Shown: positions 18,047-28,311 of the stretch, piece after piece
Layout: each line of letters starts with the position of its first letter
Numbering within the stretch: position 1 is the stretch's first letter
Origin: CAWUJK01 sp963922865
Lineage (GTDB): Bacteria; Patescibacteriota; Gracilibacteria; BD1-5; UBA6164
Assembly (NCBI GenBank): GCA_963922865.1
Contig: CAWUJK010000014.1
Coordinates: forward strand, 1 to 31,272
DNA: 31,272 nt
Direction of reading: 5' to 3'
Made by a program: the position numbers and the translations under genes
Notes under the pieces: generated by a model
The model's input: the letters and a program-made list of their open reading frames with translations, nothing else
What the model was told of the DNA's origin: nothing
Database searches by the model: none

Positions 18047-19302
18047 TTTATTATTTCGTTTCTTCAAATTTTTCATGAGCTAACTTCAAAATTATTATTG
18101 TTAGCTTCAAGGTAATTTTGCGTCCAACCTTTCCAGCTACCATCGTTTTTAGTTAATTCTATCAAAACTTCAAGTTCATTTCAAATATTATCATCTATAA
18201 ATTTATCTCTAATAGAGTCAGAAAGGGATAATATTTCAAACATTCTATCATTTTTTATTTTATCTCAAACTTGATTTTTATAAAATCAAGCAGGGACATT
18301 TTCTCAAAATTTATGAGCAGAGAAAGGAAATGCATGAACTTTTGTTATATTACAGTCTTTTATTAAATCAAGACTCTCTTTGAAATTACTTTTAGTTTCT
18401 CAAGGAAATCAAACAATAATATCTGCTCAAATTCATATTTGTACTCAATCTTGTCTTTTTATTTTTCTTAAATTTAAAAGTAGTTTTTTTATGTAAGCTC
18501 AGTCGTAGTGTCTTTTCATATTTTTTAAAACAGAACTAGAACCTGACTGAACTGAAAAATGAAAGTGGGGATAAATCCTTTTATTTTCAAATATTTTTAA
18601 ACATTTATCATCTATAAATTCAGGTCACATAGAGCTTATTCTAAGTCTAGGAATTTTTGTGTTTTCTAATAAATATTCTAACAACTCAGAAAATTTAGAA
18701 ATACTTGTATTGTTTGTAGAATCAAGCCCCCAAGCTGAAAGATTTACTCATGTTAAAACTACTTCTTTTCAACCATTTTTTTCAAAATCACTTATCTCTG
18801 AAGCAATATCCTCTTTACTCCTAAAATAATGTCTTCCTCGCTTTTGAACAGTTAAACAAAATGTACAAAAACTATCACATCATCACTGTATAAGTACAAA
18901 TTTTTTAGTATAAATTTCAGTGTTTTTGATTTTTTTTGATATTTGGGACAAATCTAGTTTTTTTACTTCCATTTTTCATTCTAATTTCTTATTTTCTGGA
19001 TCTTCTCACAATACTTCTATAGATTTTTTGTATTGTTTTAATTCAGGGTACAATTCAAAAAAATCATCTTGGGCTTTACCTTCTTTGAAAGCTCAACATC
19101 AACTTATGTAAACTTTTTCTCTAGGATTTAATTCTTGTTTTTTAAATATGTCTTTAACAAATTTTATCCATTTTCTTTTGGCTTGGTCTGTCACAACACA
19201 AGACGCAATAAAAATACCCTGTTTGTTTTTTAGATAAACTGAGTTTAACCATTTATCAGTGTAATATTTATTCACTTTACATCAAAATACTTTGTAGTGC
19301 AT
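18028..19302 (-). CDS. mtaB: Radical SAM methylthiotransferase, MtaB-like
   Basis: A 424-residue protein with the three-part layout of the MiaB/RimO/MtaB family. The N-terminal domain opens MHYKVFGCKVNKYYTDKWL with cysteines in FGC, ASCVVT and SGCGAF for the auxiliary 4Fe-4S cluster. The radical SAM core has QGGCDSFCTFCLTVQKRGRHYFRS (CxxxCxxC), GGKEVVLTGVNLSAWG and IGADIIVGFPGET. A short C-terminal region includes AFPFSAHKFGENVP. The C-V-V-T and GVNL motifs favour MtaB, which turns t6A37 into ms2t6A in tRNAs, over MiaB or RimO. Three TGA glycines flank catalytic motifs. It overlaps lspA and follows a GNAT gene by 12 bp. Confidence 0.85.
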
Positions 19303-19314
19303 TTAATTTTTTAA

Positions 19315-19743
19315 TTAAATTATACTTCTCAAAAAGACTTTTTCATGTTCAGGTTTAAATCTTATAATTCAAGACTCTTCAAAATTAGTGTTTTCATGAA
19401 ATTTTATAGAATTATCATTGCCTACACGAACCGTTGATAAAATACTATCACATCATCTTTGTTTTCATAATTCATTTATATATTCCAAAATTTTTGTTGC
19501 TATTCATTTTCTTCTTTGTGATTTTTTAATTCTCAAAAATTGAACCATTATAGTATCATCCCGAATTTGGATATATGAAAAAGATCAAGCAATCTCTTTA
19601 TCACAAAAAACTAAGTAGTATGATTTGGAATTAATTAAATTTTGAAAACTAGATTTGTTTGGAGGTCAGTCATCTCAACCCTTTGAATGACTAATTATCT
19701 CCTCAAAATCTTGTTTATTGGCTAATTTAAAGTTGATTTTCAT
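19315..19743 (-). CDS. GNAT family N-acetyltransferase
   Basis: A 142-residue single-domain GNAT: MKINFKLANKQDFEEIISHSKG, then EIAGSFSYIQIRDDTIMVQFLRIKKSQRRKGIATKILEYI (motif A with the acetyl-CoA pyrophosphate loop Q-R-R-K-G-I-A), then CDSILSTVRVGNDNSIKFHENTNFEESGIIRFK (motif B; N..S..F.E..GF type). The substrate is unknown. It is 12 bp upstream of the mtaB-like gene, so probably in the same transcript. The 195 bp upstream, before the rRNA methyltransferase gene end, holds no gene. Confidence 0.85.
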
Positions 19744-19938
19744 AAAAAATAATTATATATTGTATGAAATACAAATACTAAAAATGACTCTATTCAAACT
19801 AGTATAATATAAAATATACTAAAATATGATATAGTTTTTAGTAAATAGAATGATAATATAAAAACGACTCAAGTCAAACACAAAGCTAAAGACTAAGCAA
19901 TTTTTTTTTATAACACTAAAATATGATTGTTTATTTAA

Positions 19939-21285
19939 CTATTTAATAGTCATTTTATTTGGTATAAGGCTTTTTAATTTTCAGTTTTTAAATTTAGTCA
20001 AACCAAGTTCTAAGCCATCATATATTATTTGATAATAAAAACTCTCATAACCTTTTTTTATAGGATTAAAATTTATTTCAAATCATCTTAGTAATTTGGA
20101 TAGATTATCTTTATCTATTTTTACTATACTTTTATCAAATTTGGCGAAAGTTCCTGCGTAAAAGTTTGGAAAAAAAACTCAAGATTTTATTTCTCAAATA
20201 TTTACTCAAATTTTATAAAAAAATATTTTATCCCAAACTTCATTAATGCTTTTTTTAATTAAGTGAATTTCTCATTTATAGATATATAAATAATAGGAAG
20301 ATAAATCAAAATTAAAATTTTTGATAAAAAACTCTTTTATCATTTTTGTATCAGTTTTACTTAATTTTTCTATGTTTTGTCTCAAAAGTTTTATATCTTT
20401 TTTCTTTTCTAAAGCTCTTATTTTTCTTATTTTAGCAACAAAAAATCCTCAACTAAGATCAATATGTGGCCAGGATCTTTTAAGTAATTTAATTTCTACT
20501 TGCTTTGAATACTTTTTATTTATTTTTTCCAAAACTCATTCGTTTTCAATTTTATTTAGGGTACAGGTAGAATAAACTATTTCTCATCATGTTTTTAAGG
20601 ATTTTAGGGCTGATTCTAAAAGTCAAAATTGCAATTTTGCAATTGTTTTTATGTTTTTTATATTCCAATATTTTAGAGCATCTTCTGTTTTAAATGCTGT
20701 TCATTCTCAAGAACAAGGTGCATCTAATAATATTTTATCAAATGTTTCAGCTATATTTTTAAAAAATCTTCAATCATAATTTGTAGCTACTACTCATAAA
20801 CTGCTCATTCTATCTAAATTTGAAAAAAATCATTTTAGTCTAGATTTATCAAGCTCATTTGCTACTATCAAGCTATTTGGATAATATTCTCAAAGTTGTG
20901 TAGTTTTTCAACCTGGGCTTGCACTCATATCTAAAATTAGGTAGGGGTTTTTATCTATTTGGTCATTACTCATAAAAAAGGGGCTTGAGCTAGCAGCAAC
21001 TTCTTGCACATAAAAATATCCTGCTATGTGTTCTGCTGTATTTCAAAGTGCTATTTGATTTGAGTCAATTCTATCTATATAAAAAGTATTTTTTCAAAGG
21101 CTGGTAGGGGTTAGAGTCCAATTATTTTTCTTAGCTCTTAGCTTGAAATCAATTATTGAAATTTTATTTGTGTTTATTCTTATTGATTTTTTTAGGGGTT
21201 TGTTTAAAGAATTTTCAAATTTTTCTACTTCTATATCATCAAAATCAAATTCTCTTTTTATGTATTCTATAAAGTCTTTTTTCAA
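19939..21285 (-). CDS. RsmB/RsmF-type (NOL1/NOP2/Sun) RNA cytosine-C5 methyltransferase
   Basis: A 448-residue SAM-dependent enzyme. Motif I: ILDMSASPGGKTTQLGEYY; motif IV: ILLDAPCSGEGTAFK with the PC cysteine that releases product; motif VI: IVYSTCTLNKIENEG with the catalytic Cys of TC. The N-terminal part (KKSIRINTNKISI) and a C-terminal ~150-residue region (YKGEIHLIKKSINEVW...YAGTFAKF...LRGFEINF) resemble RsmF/YebU. It methylates C5 of cytosines in 16S rRNA or tRNA. Start: a TTG at 21283-21285 is the furthest supported; further upstream the same frame reads on sensibly (LLYSKTNPT) but meets a TAA directly after an ATG-GAA, so the true start is uncertain. Confidence 0.9.
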
Positions 21286-21390
21286 AGTAGGGTTAGTTTT
21301 AGAATATAAAAGTTATTCCATAATAATAATATGAAAAAAAATAATTTTGCAATAATTTAATTTTTATAGACTTTTTTAATTAAAAATTGA

Positions 21391-21582
21391 TTATTTTATA
21401 GATTTAGAATTAACTAATTCTTTGAAAACTCTTGTAGTTTGTTTATTTTGAGTAAAAACTTTTAATTGTTTTTCTTGTGATCCTTTAACTCATTTTTCAA
21501 TCAATTTTTTTTATTTCAAAAAAACTAATAATAAAGTTAGCCATTTTTTATGTCATTCTATGTTATTTTCAAATTTTGGCAT
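21391..21582 (-). pseudogene. Small ORF of unknown family interrupted by an in-frame TAA
   Basis: From ATG at 21582 the frame gives 23 codons (MPKFENNIEGHKKWLTLLLVFLK), a TAA at 21511-21513, then continues open for 39 more codons (KKLIEKGVKGSQEKQLKVF... ending NSKSIK) to a second TAA. Coding character, including TGA glycines at natural places, is kept on both sides. The TAA lies against an A8 run, so it may be a recent nonsense change. It could also be a 23-residue peptide. No family recognised. It ends ~105 bp from the rRNA methyltransferase gene start and begins 34 bp beyond the fic stop. Confidence 0.45.
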
Positions 21583-21616
21583 AATTATTATTTTAAATAT
21601 TTTTTCTTTATTATTT

Positions 21617-22687
21617 TTATGATAATAATTTTATAAATTCTGGTATATAAATAAGCTTATTTCTTCAAATTTTTATTGTTTTTATAATATTATTTGTTTC
21701 TAATTTTTTAATATTTCTTGTAGCTGTAATTTCTGCAATTCACATACTTTTTTGAAATAGTTTTATTGATGTAAAAGGATTTGAAAAAAATATTTGTGCA
21801 ATCTTATGATAATCCATATTTATTTTTTCAATATCTTCTTCTATTTTTTTCATTAATTCTTGAATTTTTAATATTTTCTTAGAGGTTAAATCAGCTTGCT
21901 TTATTATTCATTCTAAAATAAATATTATGAAATTTGTATAATCTGAATTTTCATGAGTTTTTCATAAAAGTTCATAATATTTATTCCTATTGTCATTAAT
22001 ATATTCACTTAAAAATAAAATAGGGAAATTTAGTTTTTTTGAAAGAATTAAATATAATATATTTAATATTCTTCATGTTCTTCAATTTCAATCATAAAAT
22101 GGATGTATACTCTCAAATTGGTAATGAATTATAGGCATTTTGATTAATAACTCTATATCATCATCAAAATTATTCATAAATTTTTCTAAGTTTAGCAATA
22201 ATTTATCAATATTATCTTTTCATTCTGGAGGGGTATAAATAGCAATTCATTTTCAATCGGCTATAATTGTTCAAGGCAAAGTTCTTATTCAAGGTTTATT
22301 TGGTTCTATAATTTTTTGAATTTCTAAAAAATCATTATATCACAATCATCACCTATTTTTTAATTTTTCATATCAATAAAGTATAGCATCATGATAATGT
22401 AAAACTTCCTTTTCTGCTCATTTACTTTTTTCAATTCAGATTGCTTTTGATTGTAAAACTTTTTTGGTAGTTGTATGAATATTTTCGATTTCAGATGAAT
22501 CAACAGATTCTTTTATAAGCATTGGTGAAATTAAAATTTCTTTATTTGGCATCAAATACATAAGACCATTTAATTTTTCTAATTTTCAAGTTGCTTTAAT
22601 AGCTAATTTTAAAATTTCTATTTGATCATAATTAAAACTTCAAGGTAAGATTTTCAAATTATTATTTGGCTTATTTTTCTTAAACAT
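21617..22687 (-). CDS. Fic domain protein (AMPylase type) with C-terminal winged helix
   Basis: A 356-residue Fic protein. N-terminal inhibitory helix motif (S/T)xxxE(G/N) is present as S64-S-E-I-E68-N69, so this is a class II, self-restrained enzyme. The Fic core shows the catalytic motif HPFYDGNGRTGR starting at His195 (both catalytic-loop glycines TGA) and the flap region RTLPGTIIADGKGIAIYTPPEGKDNIDKLL. After it comes a helical linker and a C-terminal winged-helix-like segment (FFSNPFTSIKLFQKSMGIAEITATRNIKKLETNNIIKTI). It would transfer AMP from ATP to a hydroxyl side chain of a target. A pair of palindromic repeats lies 90-150 bp upstream of its start and could be its operator. Confidence 0.9.
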
Positions 22688-22777
22688 AATTATAAAATTT
22701 AGTAAATAAACTATATCTTCATAATATATACTATAAAAATTTAAAATCAAACAAAAAACCATCACTTTAAAATAAAA

Positions 22778-22837
22778 ATGATGGGTATACAAAATATATC
22801 CGTCATGTATGATGGGTATACAAAATATATCCGTCAT
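22778..22837. repeat. Tandem 29-bp imperfect palindromes (two copies, 31-bp period)
   Basis: Copies at 22778-22806 and 22809-22837 are identical. Each begins ATGATGGGTATAC and ends TATATCCGTCAT, so each is itself an inverted repeat: the 12-bp arms pair except at two positions where G-U pairs would form, around CAAAA. As DNA this looks like two operator sites about three helical turns apart, upstream of fic and era; as RNA, two equal hairpins. Only two copies exist and their spacer is 2 bp, so it is not a CRISPR array. Confidence 0.75.
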
Positions 22838-22974
22838 CTAAAGATTAAAACTTTTTATCTACATATTTTATAAATTTTTTTAAATACTTTTTTATATCTG
22901 CTTCAATTCATAATCTTGTTTTGTATATTTATAAACTTTAAAGTCAAGTAATTAATTTTTCTTAACTAATATTC

Positions 22975-23002
22975 TTTCAATTTAATAAATTAATACTATA
23001 AT
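22975..23002 (+). promoter_or_regulatory. Candidate promoter for era
   Basis: TTTCAA (22975-22980) and TATAAT (22997-23002) are 16 bp apart. Transcription would start near 23009, about 25 bases before the era ATG. The -35 is weak, the -10 perfect. Confidence 0.4.
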
Positions 23003-23032
23003 AACAAAAACTTATCTAAAAACAAATAAACA

Positions 23033-23947
23033 ATGCAAGAATTAAACTTACAAGATGTTTTAAAAAATACAAATGATTTAAACCAAGAAAAAAAAGTTTG
23101 ATATGTAGCTATAATAGGTAGACCAAATGCTTGAAAATCCACTTTTATAAACTCTTTATTATGAGAAAAAGTAAGTATAACATCAAAAATTCCTCAAACC
23201 ACTAGAAAAAGAGTTTTAGCAATTTACAATGATAAAAGTTCTCAAATAATATTTCTTGATACTCCTTGAATTCACAAATCAAACAAAAAGTTTAATGAAA
23301 AAATAAACGAAGTAGCAATTAAATCTCTTGAAGAATCTGATTTAATTTTGTATTTTATAGATTCTTCTCGCGAGTGAGGAGAAGAAGAAAAATATATAAA
23401 AGAACTAATAAAAGAAATAAAAATTCCTATTTTGAAAGTTTACACAAAAAGTGATTTAACTTCAAAAATAACTTTCCCAGAGAGAGATGATTTAATAAAA
23501 ATCAGTTCAATAAATCAAAATTGATTCAAAGATTTATTATCTAAAATACAACAAAATTTACCAAACGGACCTTTATTGTTTCCAGATGATATGTACACAA
23601 AACAAGATATATTTTTTAGAATCTCAGAAATAATAAGAGAAAAAGTATTTTTAAACACAAAAGAAGAATTACCTCATAGTATTTATGTTTGAGTGGAAGA
23701 AATAGTTGAAGAAAAAACCAAATCTCAAAAAGATTTACTAAAAATAGTAGCATATATTTATACTGATTCTAGTTCTCAAAAATACATAGTTGTTTGAAAA
23801 TGATGAGTTTTAATTAACAAAATTTGAAAGCAAGCAAGAATTGATTTAGAGAAAATTTTTGATAAAAAAGTATTTCTAGCTCTCAGAGTTAAGGTCATGA
23901 AAAATTGGAGAAAAAATGAAAATTTAGTTAAAAATATATTAAATTAA
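23033..23947 (+). CDS. era: GTPase Era
   Basis: A 304-residue Era: G1 loop GRPNAGKST (residues 29-37, the P-loop Gly written TGA), G2 region IPQTTRKRV, G3 DTPGIH, G4 TKSD, then the C-terminal KH domain with YIVVGKGGVLINKIGKQARIDLEKIF, the RNA-binding GxxG. Era binds the 3' end of 16S rRNA and acts in 30S maturation. Compared with usual Era, it has a ~20-residue N-terminal extension before the G domain (MQELNLQDVLKNTNDLNQEKK). It is followed after 11 bp by a DUF1653 gene on the same strand. Confidence 0.96.
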
Positions 23948-23958
23948 ACCACTATAAA

Positions 23959-24198
23959 ATGATAGAAAAATGAATTTACAAACATTATAAATGAAGTCTT
24001 TACAAAGTTTTATGATTAGCCATGCACAGCGAAACTGAAGAAAAACTAGTAATATACAAAGCACTATATGAAATTCCTAAACTAGAAAAGGAGTTTTGAA
24101 AAGAGCCTCTTTTTGTTAGACCTTATGAAATGTTTAGTGAGTATGTAGAGTTTAATGGAAAAAAGATTAAAAGATTTGAGCTCATTGGCAAAAAATAA
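23959..24198 (+). CDS. DUF1653 domain protein
   Basis: A 79-residue protein reading MIEKGIYKHYKGSLYKVLGLAMHSETEEKLVIYKALYE... then FVRPYEMFSEYVEFNGKKIKRFELIGK. The YxHYKGxxYxVxGxAxHSETxExxVxYxALY and VRPxxMFxExV patterns are the DUF1653 family, small SH3-like proteins of unknown function. All three N-terminal TGA codons fall at its conserved glycines. It is 11 bp from era and probably co-transcribed. It converges with the histidine kinase gene, with 22 bp between their stops. Confidence 0.88.
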
Positions 24199-24220
24199 AA
24201 TTAATATAAAATAGACTTTT

Positions 24221-25432
24221 TTAAAACCAAACTCTAAATTCACTTCCTTGATTTTCTTTACTTTCAACACCAATCTTCCACTTATAAACATCTGCTATTT
24301 TTTTAACCAAAGATAATCATATTCAAAACCCCTCTGAGTTTCTTGATATATCAGATTTGTAAAATCTATCAAAAATCTTATCTAAATCTTTTTTTGCTAT
24401 TCAAACTCAGCTATCTTTTATAATAAGTTGTCAATTTTTATAGTAAATATTTATAGTTCATTTATAGATATTATATTTAATAGCATTTCAAATAAGATTT
24501 GAAAGAAATATATATAAGTAACCTTTATTTGAATAAATAAATAAATCATTTTTTATTTCTAAACTAATTTTTAATTTTTTATCTTTTATTTTAGAAGAAA
24601 ACTCTTTCAATATTTCTTCTAAAATATTTTTTAAATCATTTTTATCTATTTTTTTAAAACTTCAAATATCACTTAAATTTACTAAACAGTCAATCAAAGA
24701 ATTTAGTTTTTTCAACTCAGATCTCATCTCTTTATTCATAAATTTATCAAATTTTTTCATGTCCTCTAAAAGTTGAAGGTTTGAGTCTATAACTGAAATA
24801 GGAGTTTTAAGTTCATGCCCGGCATTATGAATAAAATTTTTCATATCATCTATATTTTGCTCTACAGGAACAAAAGTTTTATCTACAAATCTCCTAGAAA
24901 CAAAGTATATAAGCAAAGTAAAAAATAAACTTACAATTAAAAACATAAAAACATCCTCAAAATAATCTTCTAAATCATATTTAAGTTTTTTAAAAATTAT
25001 AAGTTTTTCTCCTTTTTTTAGTCTAAATTTTTTTATCAAAAAACCTTTTTCATAAGTTGTTTTAAAATATTTGTTTTTTTCTAAAATTTCTTTGAAATAT
25101 TTTATTTTAATATCATCTTTTATAAATTTAGAAATAAACAAATTATTTTTATCAAGATGTATATGATTAATACTCAAATCTTGCACGCTATCATCTAAGT
25201 GTTTTTTTGCAAAAAAATTTTTCTCAAACCTATTTCACATAGATTTAAGTTTAATTAGTTTTCATGAATTTATAAGTCTCTCAAAAGAAACGAAATTACT
25301 CTTTTGTTTTTTGAATCCATTAAAATATTTAACAGACAAAAAAGAAACTCCCAAAATAAGAATAACAATAAAGACTATTATAGAAAATATAATAGAAAGC
25401 TTAGTTTTGGTTTTTTTTATATCATTTATCAT
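24221..25432 (-). CDS. Membrane sensor histidine kinase
   Basis: A 403-residue kinase. Two membrane segments (about 11-33 and 158-178) bracket a ~120-residue extracytoplasmic sensor rich in Lys/Phe with no family I recognise. Then the H-box IHNAGHELKTPISVIDSNLQLL (phospho-acceptor His206), N-box LIGNAIKYN, G1 KDSGVGI, F-box FDRFYKSD and G2 EGFGIGLSLVKKIA. No HAMP domain is evident. It autophosphorylates and passes phosphate to the regulator encoded 5 bp upstream on the same strand. The gene order, regulator then kinase, is the usual OmpR-type arrangement. Confidence 0.93.
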
Positions 25433-25437
25433 AAATA

Positions 25438-26103
25438 CTATTTAATCATAAATCAATAAGCTTTTTTAGTTTCAATCAAATCCTTAGAAAGTTTTTTCCT
25501 TAAATATCAGATATAAACATCTATAACCTTAGAAAACATAAAATCTCATTCAAATTCTCCCCAAACATTTTCATATATTTCTTGTCTAGAAAGAGCTTTT
25601 CCTTTATTTTGGGCTAAGTATTTGAGTAAATTATATTCTAGTTTTGAAAGCTTTATAACTTTATCATCTTTCGAAACCTCATATTTTTCTAGGTTTATTT
25701 CAAAGTCTTGTGAAAGCTTTATAATACCAGTAGATTTATTTTTCATTTTCCTTCTTGTAAGCGCATTAAGTCTAGCCAAAAGTTCACTATATTCAAAAGG
25801 TTTCACCAAATAATCATCCGCTCAAGAATCAAGCCCTTTTACTATATCATCTCAAGTAGCCATAGAAGTAAGCATAATAATAGAAACTTCTTTTCATTTC
25901 TCTCTCAAATTTTTACAAATATCTATTCAGTTAACTTTTGGAAGATTTATATCAAGAATTATAACATCATAATAATTTAGGCTTGCTTTATACAATCAAT
26001 CTTTTCAATCCATACTTAGATCAGCAGAAATATCTCTTGCAGATAAATATCTAACAAGATTTCTTCAAAGTATCATATTATCTTCAATTACAAGTACTTT
26101 CAT
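25438..26103 (-). CDS. OmpR/PhoB family response regulator
   Basis: A 221-residue regulator. Receiver domain: MKVLVIEDNMILGRNL (acidic pocket), VIILDINLPKVNG (phospho-acceptor Asp51), LTSMATGDDIVKGLDSGADDYLVKPFEYSELLARL with the switch Thr/Ser and Lys of VKPF. A winged-helix DNA-binding domain follows: LSKLEYNLLKYLAQNKGKALSRQEIYENVWGEFEGDFMFSKVIDVYIGYLRKKL. It pairs with the kinase gene 5 bp downstream. A PhoB-like direct repeat lies ~190 bp upstream. Confidence 0.95.
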
Positions 26104-26294
26104 ATTAAAAAACTCTTTGTATAAAATTTAGCTTCAAAATAGTTAAAATATATTTTTAAACTAATCTTACAATGAATAAAAATATTTAAAAATAATTTTT
26201 AAAATAATTTTTCGTATAAATTAGCTAGTTAGTATATTAAAATTATTTTTAATATATTTTTATTATTGTATGCTTTTTATTGTATAAATAAAGA

Positions 26295-26311
26295 TTAAGA
26301 ATTTGTTAAGA
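26295..26311. promoter_or_regulatory. PhoB-type direct repeat upstream of the two-component operon
   Basis: TTAAGA occurs at 26295-26300 and 26306-26311 with an exact 11-bp period, the spacing used by OmpR/PhoB-family dimers. On the minus strand the box is followed by TACAAT (26281-26286 region), so it would overlap the -35 region of a promoter for the response regulator gene. Such placement is typical of autoregulation, but the sequence is AT-rich and could match by chance. Confidence 0.35.
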
Positions 26312-26347
26312 AAAAAATGAGAAGCTTTATAGTAAATTTGTAATTGT

Positions 26348-28144
26348 CTACATAAATGTTAGCTGTTTGGAAAGAATTACCTCTCAATCAACAATAATTT
26401 CAACATTCAAGTTCAAAACTATTCTTCATCAATTAGCTTCAATAATTTTAAGGTCATAATTTTTTCAATTGATTTTATCTTCAAATTTTGGATCTATGTA
26501 TTTAGTTTTAACTCTAGTAAACATTCACCTCAAATGACTAAAATCTTTAAGTTTCGGAAATGTTTCCATTAAATTTTGAATAGTGCTAGATTCAGCATTA
26601 ATAAAAAAATTATTTGCAAGTTTAACTCAAATAGCTTCTACTATACTCGCCTGACTATGAATTTTTAATCAAAAAGGTTCTGGGGGAAGACTAGGTGAAG
26701 AAAAAGTATAAAACCAGGCTCTTCAGTGAGGTACTAAATTTTCTTCATAAGATTTTCTTTCACCATCTAACATAATTCACGCTTTTTCAAGTTTTGGTCT
26801 ATCTATAAACTCCTGAGAAATTTTAATATCAGCAAAAATTTCGCTTGGATTATTACTATTAAAGATTTTTATATTATTTCAATCTTTTTTTATAATAAAC
26901 TCATCTCAAGTATACATACTAGAAACAGGTTTCGTCTCAGAAATAAATTCTTTATCACTATTAACTAAAGCTAAATCGTATAACAAAGATTTAAACATAA
27001 AAAGTGGAACTACACCAAAGTGTCATCATTTTTCATTACTTCACAATATTTGAAAGTTTTCTAAAGTATTATTAAATCTACATTTATATGTATTATCATC
27101 AATAGAATCAAAAACAAACAATCATGAAACATTTTTTTGAGGCAGATCACAATAAAAAGTTTTATTAATAAGTTGTGCAAAATCCATATCATGATCTTGT
27201 TTAGAATATCAAGAAAATATTGTTTTCCAATCCATAAGAAATCTATCTCAATCTAGATCTAAAATATTTTCTTTGTTATCATTAAGATATTTCATAGCCA
27301 AAGTTAGATATATATCTGAAATAGTTCATGAGATATATGAAAATTTAGCAAAATTGACTTCACTTGAAAGCTTGTTGAGAACAGGATTTAGTTTTGAGTT
27401 TTCTCAAAGTTCTTTCATACTTTTTTGCCAAGATTTTAACTCTCAACTTAAAGGATAAACAAAAAGAAATTCCATGATTTTATCATAATCATCTCATAAA
27501 AAATTTTTTAAATAATCTTTATAAATTAAAACATTTTCATCAGCACTATTTTCAATAAACTCGATAAATTGTCATACAACTCAAAGAAATGTAAATCCTA
27601 GAACTTTTGAACTTGGAGAATCAAAAATTTCTAAATCAATTATTTTTGATTTTTCAGAGTCACTTTCAATTAAAGATTGTTCCATGTTATGTTTAATATT
27701 TCTAACAGGATAAAAAGCATGTGAGCCTTTTGGGTTAGTTTCACTTGCTCATCCATGAAAAGAAATCAAAAATGAATATATTTTATTTTTTATGTCAACT
27801 ATCTCATTTTTTATTTTATCATTTTTAACTGTTGCTTCAGCTCAAATCTGTTTTCTTAAAGCTTCAACAAGAAGAGCTGGATAATCATGTGATATTCATC
27901 TCATAGACATAGCATGCATAGTTAAAAAAACTTTTTTATTTCAATTTCAAAGAAAAGAAACTATATCAGAAACTCATTTTGTTATAGTTTCTTGTGATTT
28001 CAAATTTAAACCTCAATCAATTAAATAATTTCAGTTTGTTATATTTTTCGTAGATGTAGCAATATTTCCTTTTTTTACTTGTTTTCTTCATGACATAGAA
28101 GAAGCAGCAACAATAACATTTTTTGCAGTCATTTTTGTATCCAT
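26348..28144 (-). CDS. Large protein of unknown function (598 residues)
   Basis: A full-length code-25 frame from ATG (a second ATG lies four codons in) to TAG. No signal peptide or membrane segment is visible. Glycines written TGA are spread along the whole length, as in the conserved genes, which argues for a real protein. Features seen: MTAKNVIVAASSMSGRKQVKKGN at the N-terminus; KKVFLTMHAMSMRGISHDYPALLVEAL; SFLISFHGGASETNPKGSHAFYPVRN (a possible His/Gly-rich active-site-like segment); LFVFDSIDD; and a C-terminal region with EANGGRIVLNLNVEIIVDGEVI that looks like beta structure. No family recognised. It is transcribed alone, divergent from the flavin-transfer operon with a palindrome between them. 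Confidence 0.75.
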
Positions 28145-28188
28145 TAATTATAATAACTAAAATATAATGATGAGTTGGCAAAAGTCAA

Positions 28189-28211
28189 TTTGTTATTATA
28201 AAAATAACAAA
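28189..28211. promoter_or_regulatory. Perfect 9-bp inverted repeat over a minus-strand -10 box
   Basis: TTTGTTATT (28189-28197) and AATAACAAA (28203-28211) are exact inverted repeats around ATAAA. On the minus strand a TATAAT lies at 28195-28200 with CTCACA 16 bp upstream (28217-28222), a plausible promoter for the 598-residue protein gene. The palindrome covers the -10, so a dimeric repressor or a hairpin in the leader is possible. It lies in the gap shared with the flavinylation operon. Confidence 0.5.
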
Positions 28212-28247
28212 TACACTGTGAGATAAAAAATAGTTTCAGCATAACTT

Positions 28248-28275
28248 TTGACATAAAGATAAATCACAATAAAAT
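28248..28275 (+). promoter_or_regulatory. Promoter of the lipoprotein-apbE operon
   Basis: TTGACA (28248-28253, perfect consensus) and TAAAAT (28270-28275) are 16 bp apart. Transcription would start near 28283, about 30 bases before the lipoprotein ATG. Confidence 0.55.
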
Positions 28276-28311
28276 AAATACGAAATATATTTTTAATAAT
28301 AAAACAAAAAA

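Larger units (their letters stand above)
22688..23032. other. Divergent intergenic region between fic and era
   Basis: A 345-bp stretch without a gene. It contains the duplicated palindrome at 22778-22837 and, near the right end, an era promoter. A loose inverted pair CCATCA (22759-22764) and TGATGG (22779-22784) overlaps the first repeat. Otherwise it is AT-rich and featureless. Confidence 0.6.

Noticed and set aside
22778..22837. CRISPR array made of the two 29-bp repeats
   Set aside because: Only two copies, separated by 2 bp, and no cas genes in the window.
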